NCBI GenBank assembly: GCA_020073205.1
Contig: JAIQFR010000045.1
Location: 1 to 33,431, forward strand
Source: Terriglobia bacterium
Lineage (GTDB): Bacteria > Acidobacteriota > Polarisedimenticolia > Polarisedimenticolales > JAIQFR01
Length of the DNA: 33,431 bases
Direction of reading: 5' to 3'
This document shows positions 17,486-25,271 of the stretch, one piece after another (position 1 is the first letter of the stretch; each line of letters starts with the position of its first letter). The position numbers and the translations under genes are program-made. Under the pieces are notes generated by a model that saw nothing but the letters and a program-made list of their open reading frames with translations, ran no database searches and was not told where the DNA came from.

Positions 17486-18292
17486 ATGAAAGCCATTCAG
17501 AAAGTCCTCAACAACGTCTTGTCGACCAGGACGATCTCCGTCCTCGGTCCGGCCCTCTACGGGCGTTATCTGGCCCGGTTTCTGGTCATGCTCCCGCGGA
17601 TCGCGCGCAGCGGCGACTTGCGTCCACTGGACCGGGTCATGGGAAGCCGGGCGCGGCAATTCCGTTATCGCGGGTCGCGGTTCACATTCGACTGCCCGTT
17701 CTGCGACGATCAGGTCCCGGAGGACACCTTCGCCTTCGGAATCGCCCGCGAGATTTACGTCCGTGACTGCTATTTCAAGTGGCAACCTCCGTGGGTCTAC
17801 GAGCAGGCAAGGAACGTGATGGACCTCGGCGCAAATCGGGGCGCCTTGTCGTCGCTGATGACCACCCGGGCGGACCGGATCGTCGCCGTTGAATGCCAGG
17901 ACAAGTACGCGCCCGTGATCAGGCACAACCTGGGCGAGAATGGGTTCGCACGCTACGCCGTGGAGATTGGTTTCGTGGGCGCGGGCGGCATGTTCGCCGA
18001 GAAGCGCGGGAACCGGTTCACGATCCGTGAGCTACGCAGCCGCCATGGGATGGGCACGGTAGATTTTCTGAAAATAGACATCGAAGGGAGCGAGTTCCCG
18101 CTCTTCGATGAAACGGACTGGCTCACCGACGTGCGGGCGGTCTCCATGGAAGTGCACTCATCGTACGGCGATCCATCGCCCGTCCTCGGCGCGCTCGTCC
18201 GTGCGGGGTTCAGCACCGTCATCGCGGACGAGGACCTGCGGCGCATTCACGACGCCGGCCGGGCGAACTACATCTATGCCTGGAAGCCCTAA
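17486..18292 (+). CDS. FkbM-family SAM-dependent methyltransferase
   Basis: A 268-residue protein. The Rossmann core starts NVMDLGANRGALSSLM (SAM-binding motif I), followed by RIVAVECQDKYAPVIRHNL (motif II acidic end) and TVDFLKIDIEGSEFPLFDE, the diagnostic FkbM motif. The N-terminal 110 residues contain two cysteines (DCPFCDDQ) and no known domain. AAGGG 7 nt before ATG 17486, plus the promoter position, fix the start. FkbM proteins O-methylate sugars or small molecules; beside the polysaccharide and lipid A genes, glycan methylation is the simplest reading (inference). Confidence 0.88.
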   Translation: MKAIQKVLNNVLSTRTISVLGPALYGRYLARFLVMLPRIARSGDLRPLDRVMGSRARQFRYRGSRFTFDCPFCDDQVPEDTFAFGIAREIYVRDCYFKWQPPWVYEQARNVMDLGANRGALSSLMTTRADRIVAVECQDKYAPVIRHNLGENGFARYAVEIGFVGAGGMFAEKRGNRFTIRELRSRHGMGTVDFLKIDIEGSEFPLFDETDWLTDVRAVSMEVHSSYGDPSPVLGALVRAGFSTVIADEDLRRIHDAGRANYIYAWKP

Positions 18293-18572
18293 GGGCCGCC
18301 CACCCGACTCTTTCGTAATCTCCTGCGTCTCGTCCTTGCTCTCAGGATTCATATCCCGAGTATTGACCGATCGAGGCAACCGGAGCCGCAGTCGTTATCG
18401 GAGGCTACTCCGCTCGTCGCACGACTCCCAGTCTTCCCCTCTCCTCGACCTGCAGGGGCCTTTCGGCGGTCGTCGAACAGCTGCTAACCCGCACGCTCCA
18501 TTGACGCTCCGAGCGATCTGTGCTCCAATCCTGGCTTCGACCGGCGCAACGCGCCGCGGAGATCACCAGCGC
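18293..18572. other. 280-bp intergenic region before the housekeeping operon
   Basis: The longest gene-free stretch in the window. It contains the promoter at 18501-18529 near its right end. Around 18390-18426 a nested fold is possible: AGTCGT (18390-18395) pairs with ACGACT (18421-18426), enclosing the hairpin CGGAG-GCTA-CTCCG (18399-18412). TTGACC at 18363-18368 has no partner -10 at 17 bp. No small open frame with coding character and no tRNA is evident. Confidence 0.4.
18501..18529 (+). promoter_or_regulatory. Sigma-70-type promoter for the yicC-gmk-rpoZ-coaBC-udg-priA operon
   Basis: TTGACG (18501-18506, five of six), 17-bp spacer, TCCAAT (18524-18529, four of six). Transcription would start near 18536, about 37 nt before yicC. 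No other promoter of this layout was seen before priA ends. Confidence 0.55.
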
Positions 18573-19457
18573 ATGATCCGATCCATGACCGGTTTCGGGC
18601 AGGGCTCCGCCGAGATCCCGGGCTTTCGCGCCCTGGTGGGAATCCGGACCTTGAACAACCGGTACGCGGATCTGAAGCTCCGTCTCCCGGCGGAGCTCCT
18701 CCCGAGCGAGGGGGAGGTCCGTCGCAGGATCCTGGCTCGGATAAGGCGAGGTCGGATCGAGGCGGATGTCCGCCTCGACGGGAGCCGGGTCGCGCCGTTG
18801 CTCGAGCTCAACCGCGCGCTGGCGGAGGCGGTCGTCGCGGCGGCGCGGCGGCTCCGCGAGGATTTCGGCGTCGAGGGCCTCCTCGACCCCGGGGCGATGC
18901 TCCAGGTTCCGGGGATGCTGGAGCTGCCGACCGGCGCCCAGGGACTCGCGGAGGCGGAGATCGCGACGGTGTTTCGCGCGCTCGACGCCGCGCTCGGCGC
19001 GCTCGACGCGGAGCGCCGGCGGGAGGGGAACGCGCTGCGGGACGACCTCTCCTCTCGCGTCGCCAGGATGGAGGCGCTGACGGAGGAGGTCGCCCGTCTG
19101 AGCGCCGGCGTGCCGGAGGCGGTCCGACGGAAGCTCCTCGATCGGCTCAGGACGCTCGGCGAGGGCGTCGAGCTCGACCCGACGCGGCTCGCGCAGGAGG
19201 CGGCGTTCCTCGCCGACCGGTCGGACGTCACCGAGGAGATCGTGCGTCTCAGAGGACACCTGGCCCGGGTCGCCGCTCTCCTCTCGGAGCCGGACGGCGA
19301 GCCGGTCGGGAAGCGGCTCGACTTCCTCCTCCAGGAGGTCAACCGCGAAACCAACACGGTCAACAGCAAGGCGGCGGACCTCGAGGTCAGCCGCGCGGCG
19401 CTCGCGATCAAGGCCGAGGCGGAGAAGGTGCGCGAGCAGATCCAGAACCTCGAGTGA
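18573..19457 (+). CDS. yicC: YicC family protein (endoribonuclease-related)
   Basis: A 294-residue YicC homologue. It starts with the family hallmark MIRSMTGFGQG, continues with GIRTLNNRYADLKLRLP, and closes with the DUF1732 signature GKRLDFLLQEVNRETNTVNSKAADLEVSRAAL, then a helical C-terminus. An internal segment (EGVELDPTRLAQEAAFLADRSDVTEEIVRLRGHL) matches the conserved central helix pair. The E. coli member has been reported to act as an endoribonuclease. The gene is typically found directly before gmk, as here (12 bp apart). GGAG lies about 11 nt upstream. Confidence 0.95.
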   Translation: MIRSMTGFGQGSAEIPGFRALVGIRTLNNRYADLKLRLPAELLPSEGEVRRRILARIRRGRIEADVRLDGSRVAPLLELNRALAEAVVAAARRLREDFGVEGLLDPGAMLQVPGMLELPTGAQGLAEAEIATVFRALDAALGALDAERRREGNALRDDLSSRVARMEALTEEVARLSAGVPEAVRRKLLDRLRTLGEGVELDPTRLAQEAAFLADRSDVTEEIVRLRGHLARVAALLSEPDGEPVGKRLDFLLQEVNRETNTVNSKAADLEVSRAALAIKAEAEKVREQIQNLE

Positions 19458-19469
19458 CGGGGAGGGAAG

Positions 19470-20087
19470 GTGGCGCGGGGCATCCTGTTCGTCATCTCGG
19501 CCCCGTCGGGCACGGGGAAGTCGAGCGTCGCGAAGCGGGTCCTGTCGGCCGTGCCGGGGATCCGGTTCTCCGTGTCCTACACGACCCGCCCGCGGCGGGC
19601 GGGGGAGGTCGACGGGCGGGAGTATCACTTCGTGGACGACGCGCGGTTCGACGCGATGGCCGCATCGAGCGGGTTCCTCGAGTGGGCGCACGTGTTCGGC
19701 CGGCGGTACGGCACCGGACGGGACGCGACCGAGGCGGCGCTCGGGGCCGGGCTCGACCTGCTGCTGGACATCGACGTCCAGGGCGCGCGGAAGGTGAGGG
19801 AATGCGGGATCGCCGCCGTCTCGGTCTTCCTCCTCCCGCCGGATTACGCCACGCTCGAGTCCCGCCTCCGCTCCCGCGCGAGCGACGCGGAGGAGCAGAT
19901 CGCGACGCGGCTTGCGCTGGCGCGGCGGGAAGCGGCGGAGTATCGGCATTATGATTACCTGGTGATCAACGACCGGCTGGAGCGGGCCGCCGACGACCTC
20001 CGCTCCGTCGTGACGGCAGAGAGGCTCAAGGCGCCCCGTCTGGGCGCCGAGGCGGAGGAGATCCTGGCCACGTTCCCGAGCCCCTAA
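19470..20087 (+). CDS. gmk: Guanylate kinase
   Basis: A 205-residue P-loop kinase phosphorylating GMP to GDP with ATP. The P-loop is SAPSGTGKSS (Lys17), followed by the GMP-binding TTRPRRAGEVDGREYHFV segment, the EWAHVFGRRYGTGRDA region, and LLDIDVQGARKVRE, where the Asp pair helps bind magnesium. The lid arginines lie in SRLRSRASDAEEQIATRL. The C-terminal YDYLVINDRLERAADDL is characteristic of bacterial Gmk. GTG 19470 is the start, with GGGGAGGG just before it. It is the second gene of the housekeeping operon. Confidence 0.97.
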   Translation: MARGILFVISAPSGTGKSSVAKRVLSAVPGIRFSVSYTTRPRRAGEVDGREYHFVDDARFDAMAASSGFLEWAHVFGRRYGTGRDATEAALGAGLDLLLDIDVQGARKVRECGIAAVSVFLLPPDYATLESRLRSRASDAEEQIATRLALARREAAEYRHYDYLVINDRLERAADDLRSVVTAERLKAPRLGAEAEEILATFPSP

Positions 20088-20111
20088 TCGTGGGGCGCAG
20101 GAGAGATGCGG

Positions 20112-20345
20112 ATGTTCAAGCTCCCCGAGAACCTCGAGAGCACCTACAGGTTCGTGACCCTGGCTTCCATGCGAGCCGAGCAGCTCCAGGCGGGCGCGCT
20201 CCCGCGCGTGAAGTCCGAGCACCGGAAGGTGACGGTCATCGCGCAGGAGGAGGTGGCGGCGGGGCTCGTCGAGGCCTGGGACCCGGACGCCGCGGAAGCC
20301 GCCGGACCGGACGCTTCGGGCGGGGTCGGGGGAGAGGACGCGTAG
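20112..20345 (+). CDS. rpoZ: DNA-directed RNA polymerase omega subunit
   Basis: A small Rpb6/omega-type protein of 77 residues. NLESTYRFVTLASMRAEQLQAGALPRV corresponds to the conserved helix that clamps the beta' C-terminus, and KVTVIAQEEVAAGLVEAW to the second conserved segment; an acidic Gly/Ala tail follows. Two ATGs are possible. AGGAG at 20099-20103 is 8 nt before ATG 20112 but only 2 nt before ATG 20106, so 20112 is preferred; the other adds two residues. Its place between gmk and coaBC is the classical order in many bacteria. Confidence 0.88.
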   Translation: MFKLPENLESTYRFVTLASMRAEQLQAGALPRVKSEHRKVTVIAQEEVAAGLVEAWDPDAAEAAGPDASGGVGGEDA

Positions 20346-20360
20346 CACGGCGAGGGATCG

Positions 20361-21545
20361 ATGCTGATCGCGCTGGGCGTCAGCGGGGGGATCGCGGCCT
20401 ACAAGGCCTGCGAGATCGTGCGCGGTCTGGACCGCGCCGGCGCGGCGGTCCAGGTGATCATGACCGCCAACGCAACCCGCTTCATCACACCGCTGACCCT
20501 CGAGACCCTCTCGCGGAACAAGGTCCTGCTGGACCCGTTCGACCTCGCCGCAGCGGAGGCGGTCCAGCACATCGACCTCGCGCGCCGGGTGGGGGCGCTC
20601 GTGGTGGCGCCGGCGACCGCGAACATCCTCGCCAAGCTCGCATCGGGGATCGCCGACGATTTCCTGTCCACGTTCCACCTGGCCGTCACCGCCCCGGTCG
20701 TGGTGGCTCCCGCGATGAACACCCGGATGTGGCTCCACCCGGCGACGCAGGCCAGCCTGCGAACGCTCCTGGCGCGCGGGGTGCTGGTGGTGGACCCCGC
20801 GACCGGCTGGCTCGCCGAGGGGGAGAGTGGCTGGGGTCGCCTGGCGGAGCCCGACGCCATCGTCGCGGCCACGCTCGCGGCCGCTCGACGCTCGCTCGAG
20901 CTCGCGGGGAAGAGGATCGTGGTGACCGCGGGCCCGACCCGGGAGCCGATCGATCCCGTGAGGTTCCTGTCCAACCGGTCGTCGGGGAGGATGGGCTACG
21001 CGCTGGCCGCCGCGGCGGCTCGACGAGGCGCGGCCGTGGTGCTGGTCAGCGGCCCGGTCGAGCTCGCGCCGCCCCACGGGGTCGAGGTGGTTCGGGTCAC
21101 CACCAGCGACGAGATGCGCCGCGCGGTGCTCGAGGCCCGCGCCGGGGCGCACGCCGTGATCATGGCCGCCGCGGTCTCGGATTTCGTGACCGAGCCGGCC
21201 GCGTCGAAGATCAAGAAAGGTCCCGAGGGTCTCACCCTGACGCTCGCGCGAGGGCCGGACATCCTCGCCGAGCTGGGGCGGGAGAAGGGAGACCTCCTCC
21301 TGGTCGGTTTCGCCGCGGAGACGGAGGATCTCCTGGCCCGTGCCCGGGAGAAGCTCGAGGCGAAGAATCTGGACTTCGTCGTGGCCAACGACGTGTCCGC
21401 TCCGGGGCGCGGGATCGAGGCGACGCGCAACGCGGTGACGATCCTCGACCGGGCGGGCGGCTCCTTCGAGGTCGCGGAGGCCTCGAAAGCCGAGGTCGCC
21501 GACGCGATCCTCGACCGGGTGTTCGGCGGGGGCAAGGCTCCGTGA
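20361..21545 (+). CDS. coaBC: Bifunctional phosphopantothenoylcysteine decarboxylase / phosphopantothenate-cysteine ligase, CoaC lacking the usual Cys
   Basis: A 394-residue two-domain enzyme of coenzyme A synthesis. The N-terminal flavoprotein (CoaC) half has GVSGGIAAYKACE, the catalytic His70 in QHIDLAR, and PAMNTRMW with Asn120. The C-terminal CoaB half has TAGPTREPIDPVRFLSNRSSGRMG with Asn205, and ASKIKKG with Lys285. These match E. coli His75, Asn125, Asn210 and Lys289 at offsets of 4-5. At the matching place for E. coli Cys158, the substrate flap reads LAEGESGWGRL, putting Glu153 where the reducing cysteine is expected. GAGG precedes ATG 20361; the stop overlaps the next start (GTGA). 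Confidence 0.95.
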   Translation: MLIALGVSGGIAAYKACEIVRGLDRAGAAVQVIMTANATRFITPLTLETLSRNKVLLDPFDLAAAEAVQHIDLARRVGALVVAPATANILAKLASGIADDFLSTFHLAVTAPVVVAPAMNTRMWLHPATQASLRTLLARGVLVVDPATGWLAEGESGWGRLAEPDAIVAATLAAARRSLELAGKRIVVTAGPTREPIDPVRFLSNRSSGRMGYALAAAAARRGAAVVLVSGPVELAPPHGVEVVRVTTSDEMRRAVLEARAGAHAVIMAAAVSDFVTEPAASKIKKGPEGLTLTLARGPDILAELGREKGDLLLVGFAAETEDLLARAREKLEAKNLDFVVANDVSAPGRGIEATRNAVTILDRAGGSFEVAEASKAEVADAILDRVFGGGKAP

Positions 21546-22339
21546 GCCGCAGGACGCCGGCCGGCGACGATCTCCGCCGGACGGTGGGCGATTGGCTCGC
21601 CTACCTGCGGGACATCGGCGTCAGGGAGCTCTCGGCAACGTCGGATCTCCCTGGCCGCTCGGCCGCGCCGGCGCGGGCGCCGACTCCGGCCACCGCGTCC
21701 ACCGAGGCGCCCGCCGTGCCGTCCGGTGGCGAGCTCTTCACCTTGACCGGTCCGGCCGCGGACGAGCCCCGCGACCCGGTGCAGCGGCTCCGGGAGATCC
21801 GCGAGGAGATCGGCGACTGCACGCGTTGCAAGCTCCACGCGGGCCGCAACCACATCGTGTTCGGCGTCGGAAACCCGAACGCGCGCCTCATGTTCGTCGG
21901 GGAGGGGCCCGGCGCCGACGAGGACGCGCGCGGCGAGCCGTTCGTCGGTCGCGCCGGGAGGAAGCTCGACGAGATGATCCGGGCCATCGGCCTCGATCGC
22001 GAGGACGTCTACATCGCGAACGTGGTGAAGTGCCGTCCCCCGGAGAACCGCGCTCCCGAGCCCGACGAGATCGGCACGTGCGTCCCGTTCCTGTTCGCGC
22101 AGATCGAGGCGATCCGGCCCCGCGTCCTCGTCGCGCTGGGCGCTCCCGCGGCGAAGACCCTCCTCGGCACCCGCGTCGGGATCACCCAGATCCGGGGCAC
22201 GTGGGGGACCTTTCGCGGGATCCCGGTGATGCCCACGTTCCACCCGGCCTATCTGCTCCGCGCGTACACCCCCGAGAACCGCCGGAAGGTCTGGGAGGAC
22301 CTCAAGGCGGCCCGGGCGAAGATGGACTCGCCGCCGTGA
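21542..22339 (+). CDS. Type-4 uracil-DNA glycosylase with [4Fe-4S] cluster
   Basis: A 265-residue family-4 UDG that excises uracil from DNA. Four cysteines suited to a [4Fe-4S] cluster are Cys93 and Cys96 (DCTRCKL), Cys164 ([10 protein letters not shown]) and Cys180 (GTCVPFL), spaced C-x2-C-x67-C-x15-C. Catalytic motifs are [20 protein letters not shown] and TFHPAYLLR. The first 80 residues are an Ala/Pro-rich linker after a short helix ([16 protein letters not shown]), as often seen in the 'SPO1 DNA polymerase-related' group. The start is GTG 21542, overlapping the coaBC stop. Its location between coaBC and priA puts a repair enzyme in the replication-restart operon. Confidence 0.94.
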   Translation: MSRRTPAGDDLRRTVGDWLAYLRDIGVRELSATSDLPGRSAAPARAPTPATASTEAPAVPSGGELFTLTGPAADEPRDPVQRLREIREEIGDCTRCKLHAGRNHIVFGVGNPNARLMFVGEGPGADEDARGEPFVGRAGRKLDEMIRAIGLDREDVYIANVVKCRPPENRAPEPDEIGTCVPFLFAQIEAIRPRVLVALGAPAAKTLLGTRVGITQIRGTWGTFRGIPVMPTFHPAYLLRAYTPENRRKVWEDLKAARAKMDSPP

Positions 22340-24555
22340 GCGGGGAAGGCGCCGAGGGGGAGCCCCTCTACGCCACGATCGCGATCGCCATTCCCGTCCG
22401 ACGCGAGTTCACGTACCGGGTCGGCCTCGAGGCGCGGAGCGCCCTGACGATCGGCGCCCGCGTCCGCGTGCCGTTCGGTCCCCGGAAGATCCTGGGCACC
22501 GTGGTGGAGTATCCCGCGCCCGCGCCGTCGCCGGACCTCGAGGTCCGGGACATCGAATCGGTGATCGCGACGGAGCCCCCGGTCGAGGCTCACGTCCTGG
22601 ATCTCGCCCGCTTCGCCGCGAACTACTATCTCTGCTCGTGGGGGGAGGCGATCGATGCGGCGATCCCACCGATTCCGCGGGCCCCCGCCGCGCGGCTCCG
22701 CGTGCGGCGGGCCCCGGGCGCCTCGGCCTCATCGATCTCGGCACGCGCTCCGGCTCGGCTGAGGACGTTCCTCGCGCTGCCGGAGGACGGGAGCCCCGTC
22801 CCGGCGGGGCGGCTCGGCTCCGCGCTCCGGGGCGCCTTGGCGGACCTCGTCCGGCTCGGTCTCGTCGAGCGGGTCGAAGGCGCGGCCCCGCCCCAAGCCC
22901 CCGTCGCGCACCCCGTGCTCCCCGCCGAGCCGCGCGTCGTGCCGACGCCGGCCCAGGTCGCGGCCCTCGATCGAATCCTCCCCGCGATTCCGCGGACGGA
23001 GTACGCGCCGTTCCTCCTGTTCGGCGCCACCGGGTCGGGGAAGACCGAGGTCTACCTCCGCGCGGCCGAGGCGACGCTCGCGCAGGGACGCGGAGTGCTG
23101 TACCTCGTGCCTGAGATCGGGCTGACCCCGCTCCTGGTGTCCCGTCTGGCGCGCCGGTTCCCGCAATCGCTCGCGGTCCTCCACAGCGGTCTCGCGCCCG
23201 CCGAGCGCCGCCTCGCCTGGGACCACGTCCGGAGCGGGGAGGCGAGACTCGTCGTCGGGGCCCGATCGGCGGTGTTCGCTCCGATCCCCGATCCCGGTCT
23301 CATCGTGGTGGACGAGGAGCAGGACGGCTCCTACAAGCAGGAGGACACGCCGAGGTACAACGGTCGTGACCTCGCCGTCGTGCGCGCACGCGAGGCGCGC
23401 GCCTTGCTGGTCCTGGGGTCCGCCACCCCGTCTCTCGAGTCGTTCCGCAACGCGAGGGAAGGACGGTACGCTCTCGTGCGTCTCGGGGGGCGGGTCGAGG
23501 ACCGGCCGATGCCGAAGGTGAGGATCGTGGACATGCGGGGGGAGTACCGCGACGCGCGGGGCGTGCGCCCTCTCTCCCGCGACCTCGCCGAAGCGCTCAG
23601 GGCCTGCCTCTCGGGAGGGAACCAGGCGCTGGTGCTCAGGAATCGCCGGGGTTGGGCCTCGGCGCTCCACTGCCCGGCGTGCGGTGTAAGGGTCTCGTGC
23701 TCCCGGTGCAGCGTCGCGCTGACGTGGCACCGCTCCGCTCGCAGGCTGCGCTGCCACTACTGCGACTTCGAGCGGACCCTGCCCGCGCGCTGCCCCTCGT
23801 GCGGGAACGAGCACCTCACGGCGATCGGCGAGGGTTCCGAGCGGATCGAGGCGGACCTCAGGGAGGCCCTGCCGGGCGCGCGGATCGCCCGCATGGACCG
23901 CGACACCACGCGGCGCCGCGGGGCGCAGGAGGCGCTTTTGAGGCGCTTCGACGAGAGGGAGGTCGACGTCTTGGTCGGGACGCAGATGATCGCCAAGGGT
24001 CACGATTTCCACGGGGTCACGCTGGTCGGCGTGCTCTCCGCGGATCAGACCCTGGGCCTCCCCGACTTCCGCGCCGCCGAACGCACGTTCCAGCTGCTCA
24101 CCCAGGTCGCGGGACGAGCGGGGCGCGGGAAGACGCCGGGAAGCGTCGTGATCCAGGCGTTCGACCCCGAGCACCCGATCCTCCGCGCCGCCGCGACGCA
24201 GGACTACGAGGCGTTCTACGAGCGCGAGATCGGCTACCGGAGGGCGCTCCGGTACCCGCCCTTCACCGCGCTCGTCGAGATCGTCGTGGAGGACCGCGAC
24301 CCGGGAAGGGCCTCGGCCTGGTCCGCCGTCCTGGCGGAGGCGCTCGAGCGGGAAGGGGAGGGGAAGCTGATCCTGTCCGGACCCGGGCCCGCGCCGATCG
24401 AGCGCCTCAAGGGAAAGTACCGGAGCCAGATCCTCGTCCGCTCCGCGGGCCGGAGGCGCCTCGTGAGCGCGGTCGACCGCGCGCTCGCGTCCACGGAGCG
24501 GAAGGTCCCCCGGCGCGCCGTCCGCGTGGACGTGGATCCGGTCTCGCTGCTCTGA
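22336..24555 (+). CDS. priA: Primosomal protein N' (replication restart helicase PriA)
   Basis: A 739-residue superfamily 2 3'-to-5' DNA helicase that reloads the replisome at stalled forks. The N-terminal 3'-DNA-binding part (EFTYRVGLEARSALTIGARVRVPFGPRKILGTVVE) and a winged-helix region precede the helicase core: Walker A GATGSGKTEVY (from residue 230), motif II DEEQ (from residue 326; many PriA proteins have DEEH), GSATPSLES and RNRRGWA. A zinc-binding insertion with paired CxxC motifs lies at about 446-490 (HCPACGVRVSCSRCS, CHYCDFE, CPSCGNEH). Motifs V and VI are GTQMIAKGHDF and QVAGRAGRG. The start is GTG 22336, overlapping the upstream stop. It ends the operon. Confidence 0.96.
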   Translation: MSGEGAEGEPLYATIAIAIPVRREFTYRVGLEARSALTIGARVRVPFGPRKILGTVVEYPAPAPSPDLEVRDIESVIATEPPVEAHVLDLARFAANYYLCSWGEAIDAAIPPIPRAPAARLRVRRAPGASASSISARAPARLRTFLALPEDGSPVPAGRLGSALRGALADLVRLGLVERVEGAAPPQAPVAHPVLPAEPRVVPTPAQVAALDRILPAIPRTEYAPFLLFGATGSGKTEVYLRAAEATLAQGRGVLYLVPEIGLTPLLVSRLARRFPQSLAVLHSGLAPAERRLAWDHVRSGEARLVVGARSAVFAPIPDPGLIVVDEEQDGSYKQEDTPRYNGRDLAVVRAREARALLVLGSATPSLESFRNAREGRYALVRLGGRVEDRPMPKVRIVDMRGEYRDARGVRPLSRDLAEALRACLSGGNQALVLRNRRGWASALHCPACGVRVSCSRCSVALTWHRSARRLRCHYCDFERTLPARCPSCGNEHLTAIGEGSERIEADLREALPGARIARMDRDTTRRRGAQEALLRRFDEREVDVLVGTQMIAKGHDFHGVTLVGVLSADQTLGLPDFRAAERTFQLLTQVAGRAGRGKTPGSVVIQAFDPEHPILRAAATQDYEAFYEREIGYRRALRYPPFTALVEIVVEDRDPGRASAWSAVLAEALEREGEGKLILSGPGPAPIERLKGKYRSQILVRSAGRRRLVSAVDRALASTERKVPRRAVRVDVDPVSLL

Positions 24556-24566
24556 CCCCAGCCGCC

Positions 24567-24595
24567 TTGACGCCTCCGCGAGCCGGGCATAGTCT
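24567..24595 (+). promoter_or_regulatory. Sigma-70-type promoter for the lipoprotein-trpF pair
   Basis: TTGACG (24567-24572, five of six), 17-bp spacer, TAGTCT (24590-24595), in the 86-bp gap after priA. Transcription would start near 24602. Confidence 0.6.
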
Positions 24596-24630
24596 CGGCG
24601 GGGCGCGTCCGGCTTCTTGGGGACCGCCGG

Positions 24631-24640
24631 GGAGGTGATC
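24631..24640 (+). promoter_or_regulatory. Extended ribosome binding site GGAGGTGATC
   Basis: Ten bases complementary without mismatch to the canonical 16S rRNA 3' end (GATCACCTCC), 6 nt from the core GGAGG to ATG 24642. It fixes the start of the lipoprotein gene. Confidence 0.8.
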
Positions 24641-24641
24641 G

Positions 24642-25271
24642 ATGCGAATCCCGTTGCGGCTCGTGCTCGCCCTGGCGCTGGTCCTCGGCGCGGCGTCGTG
24701 CGCCGAGCGGCGCGTGGCCCCCGGCGAGAAGGTGGACCTCAGGGGGCTCGACCGGAAGTTGTCGACCTTCGCGTTCATCGAGGAAGGGAAGCTCGTGTCG
24801 TTCATCGTCGACACGAAGCCGACTCGCTACCGGGAGCAGGGAGGCTACATCCCCCTGGAGATCTGCGTCGCGAACCGCGGCCTCAAGAAGATCTCCCTTT
24901 CCCGCGAGTCGTTCACCCTTCGGGACCAGGAAGGAAACGCCTATCCTTGCGCGGAGCCGAAGGAGCTGATGGACGGCTACGAGTTCCTCGACCTCGACCG
25001 CCAGCTGGCCGAGCTGAACGAGATCGTGTTCAACCGGTTCGGCGCGTTCGTCCAGTACCCGAGCAAGTTCAGTCCGACCCGCCTCGCGCCCGCGAGCACG
25101 CTGGACTCGACACTGGTGCGGGACACGCTGGGGCTACCCAAGTTCGGCTACATCGTGGACTACATCTACTTCCAGCGGCCGAAGACCGGGGTGGTGGGGA
25201 AGCGATTCGAGCTGTTCATGCGGGCTCCGGAGCTGCCCGACCCGGTCTTCGTGAAATTCGCGGTCCAGTGA
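24642..25271 (+). CDS. Small predicted lipoprotein of unknown function
   Basis: A 209-residue protein with a lipoprotein signal peptide: basic MRIPLR start, hydrophobic LVLALALVLG and lipobox AASC, so Cys20 would be lipidated. The mature part is a single soluble domain with beta-strand character, for example KLVSFIVDTKPTRY, GGYIPLEICVANRGLKKISLSRESFTLRDQEGN, and FELFMRAPELPDPVFVKFAVQ. The middle resembles Ig-like or DUF4352-type extracellular domains that begin 'v-v-v-Nrg-k-i-l', by eye only. It has a strong ribosome binding site and its own promoter, and its stop overlaps the trpF start, so both are expressed together. No function can be assigned. Confidence 0.85.
   Translation: MRIPLRLVLALALVLGAASCAERRVAPGEKVDLRGLDRKLSTFAFIEEGKLVSFIVDTKPTRYREQGGYIPLEICVANRGLKKISLSRESFTLRDQEGNAYPCAEPKELMDGYEFLDLDRQLAELNEIVFNRFGAFVQYPSKFSPTRLAPASTLDSTLVRDTLGLPKFGYIVDYIYFQRPKTGVVGKRFELFMRAPELPDPVFVKFAVQ

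Noticed and set aside
16001-17926. Antisense frame (641 codons) opposite lpxB and the FkbM gene
   Set aside because: No motifs; the opposite strand is lpxB beyond doubt.
18293-18300. GCCC-TAA-GGGC at the FkbM stop as an intrinsic terminator
   Set aside because: The stem is only four base pairs (about 18286-18297) and no T-run follows.
18405-21152. Long antisense open frame (915 codons) opposite yicC, gmk, rpoZ and coaBC
   Set aside because: The plus strand encodes four clear families; the antisense product is low-complexity and has no motif.
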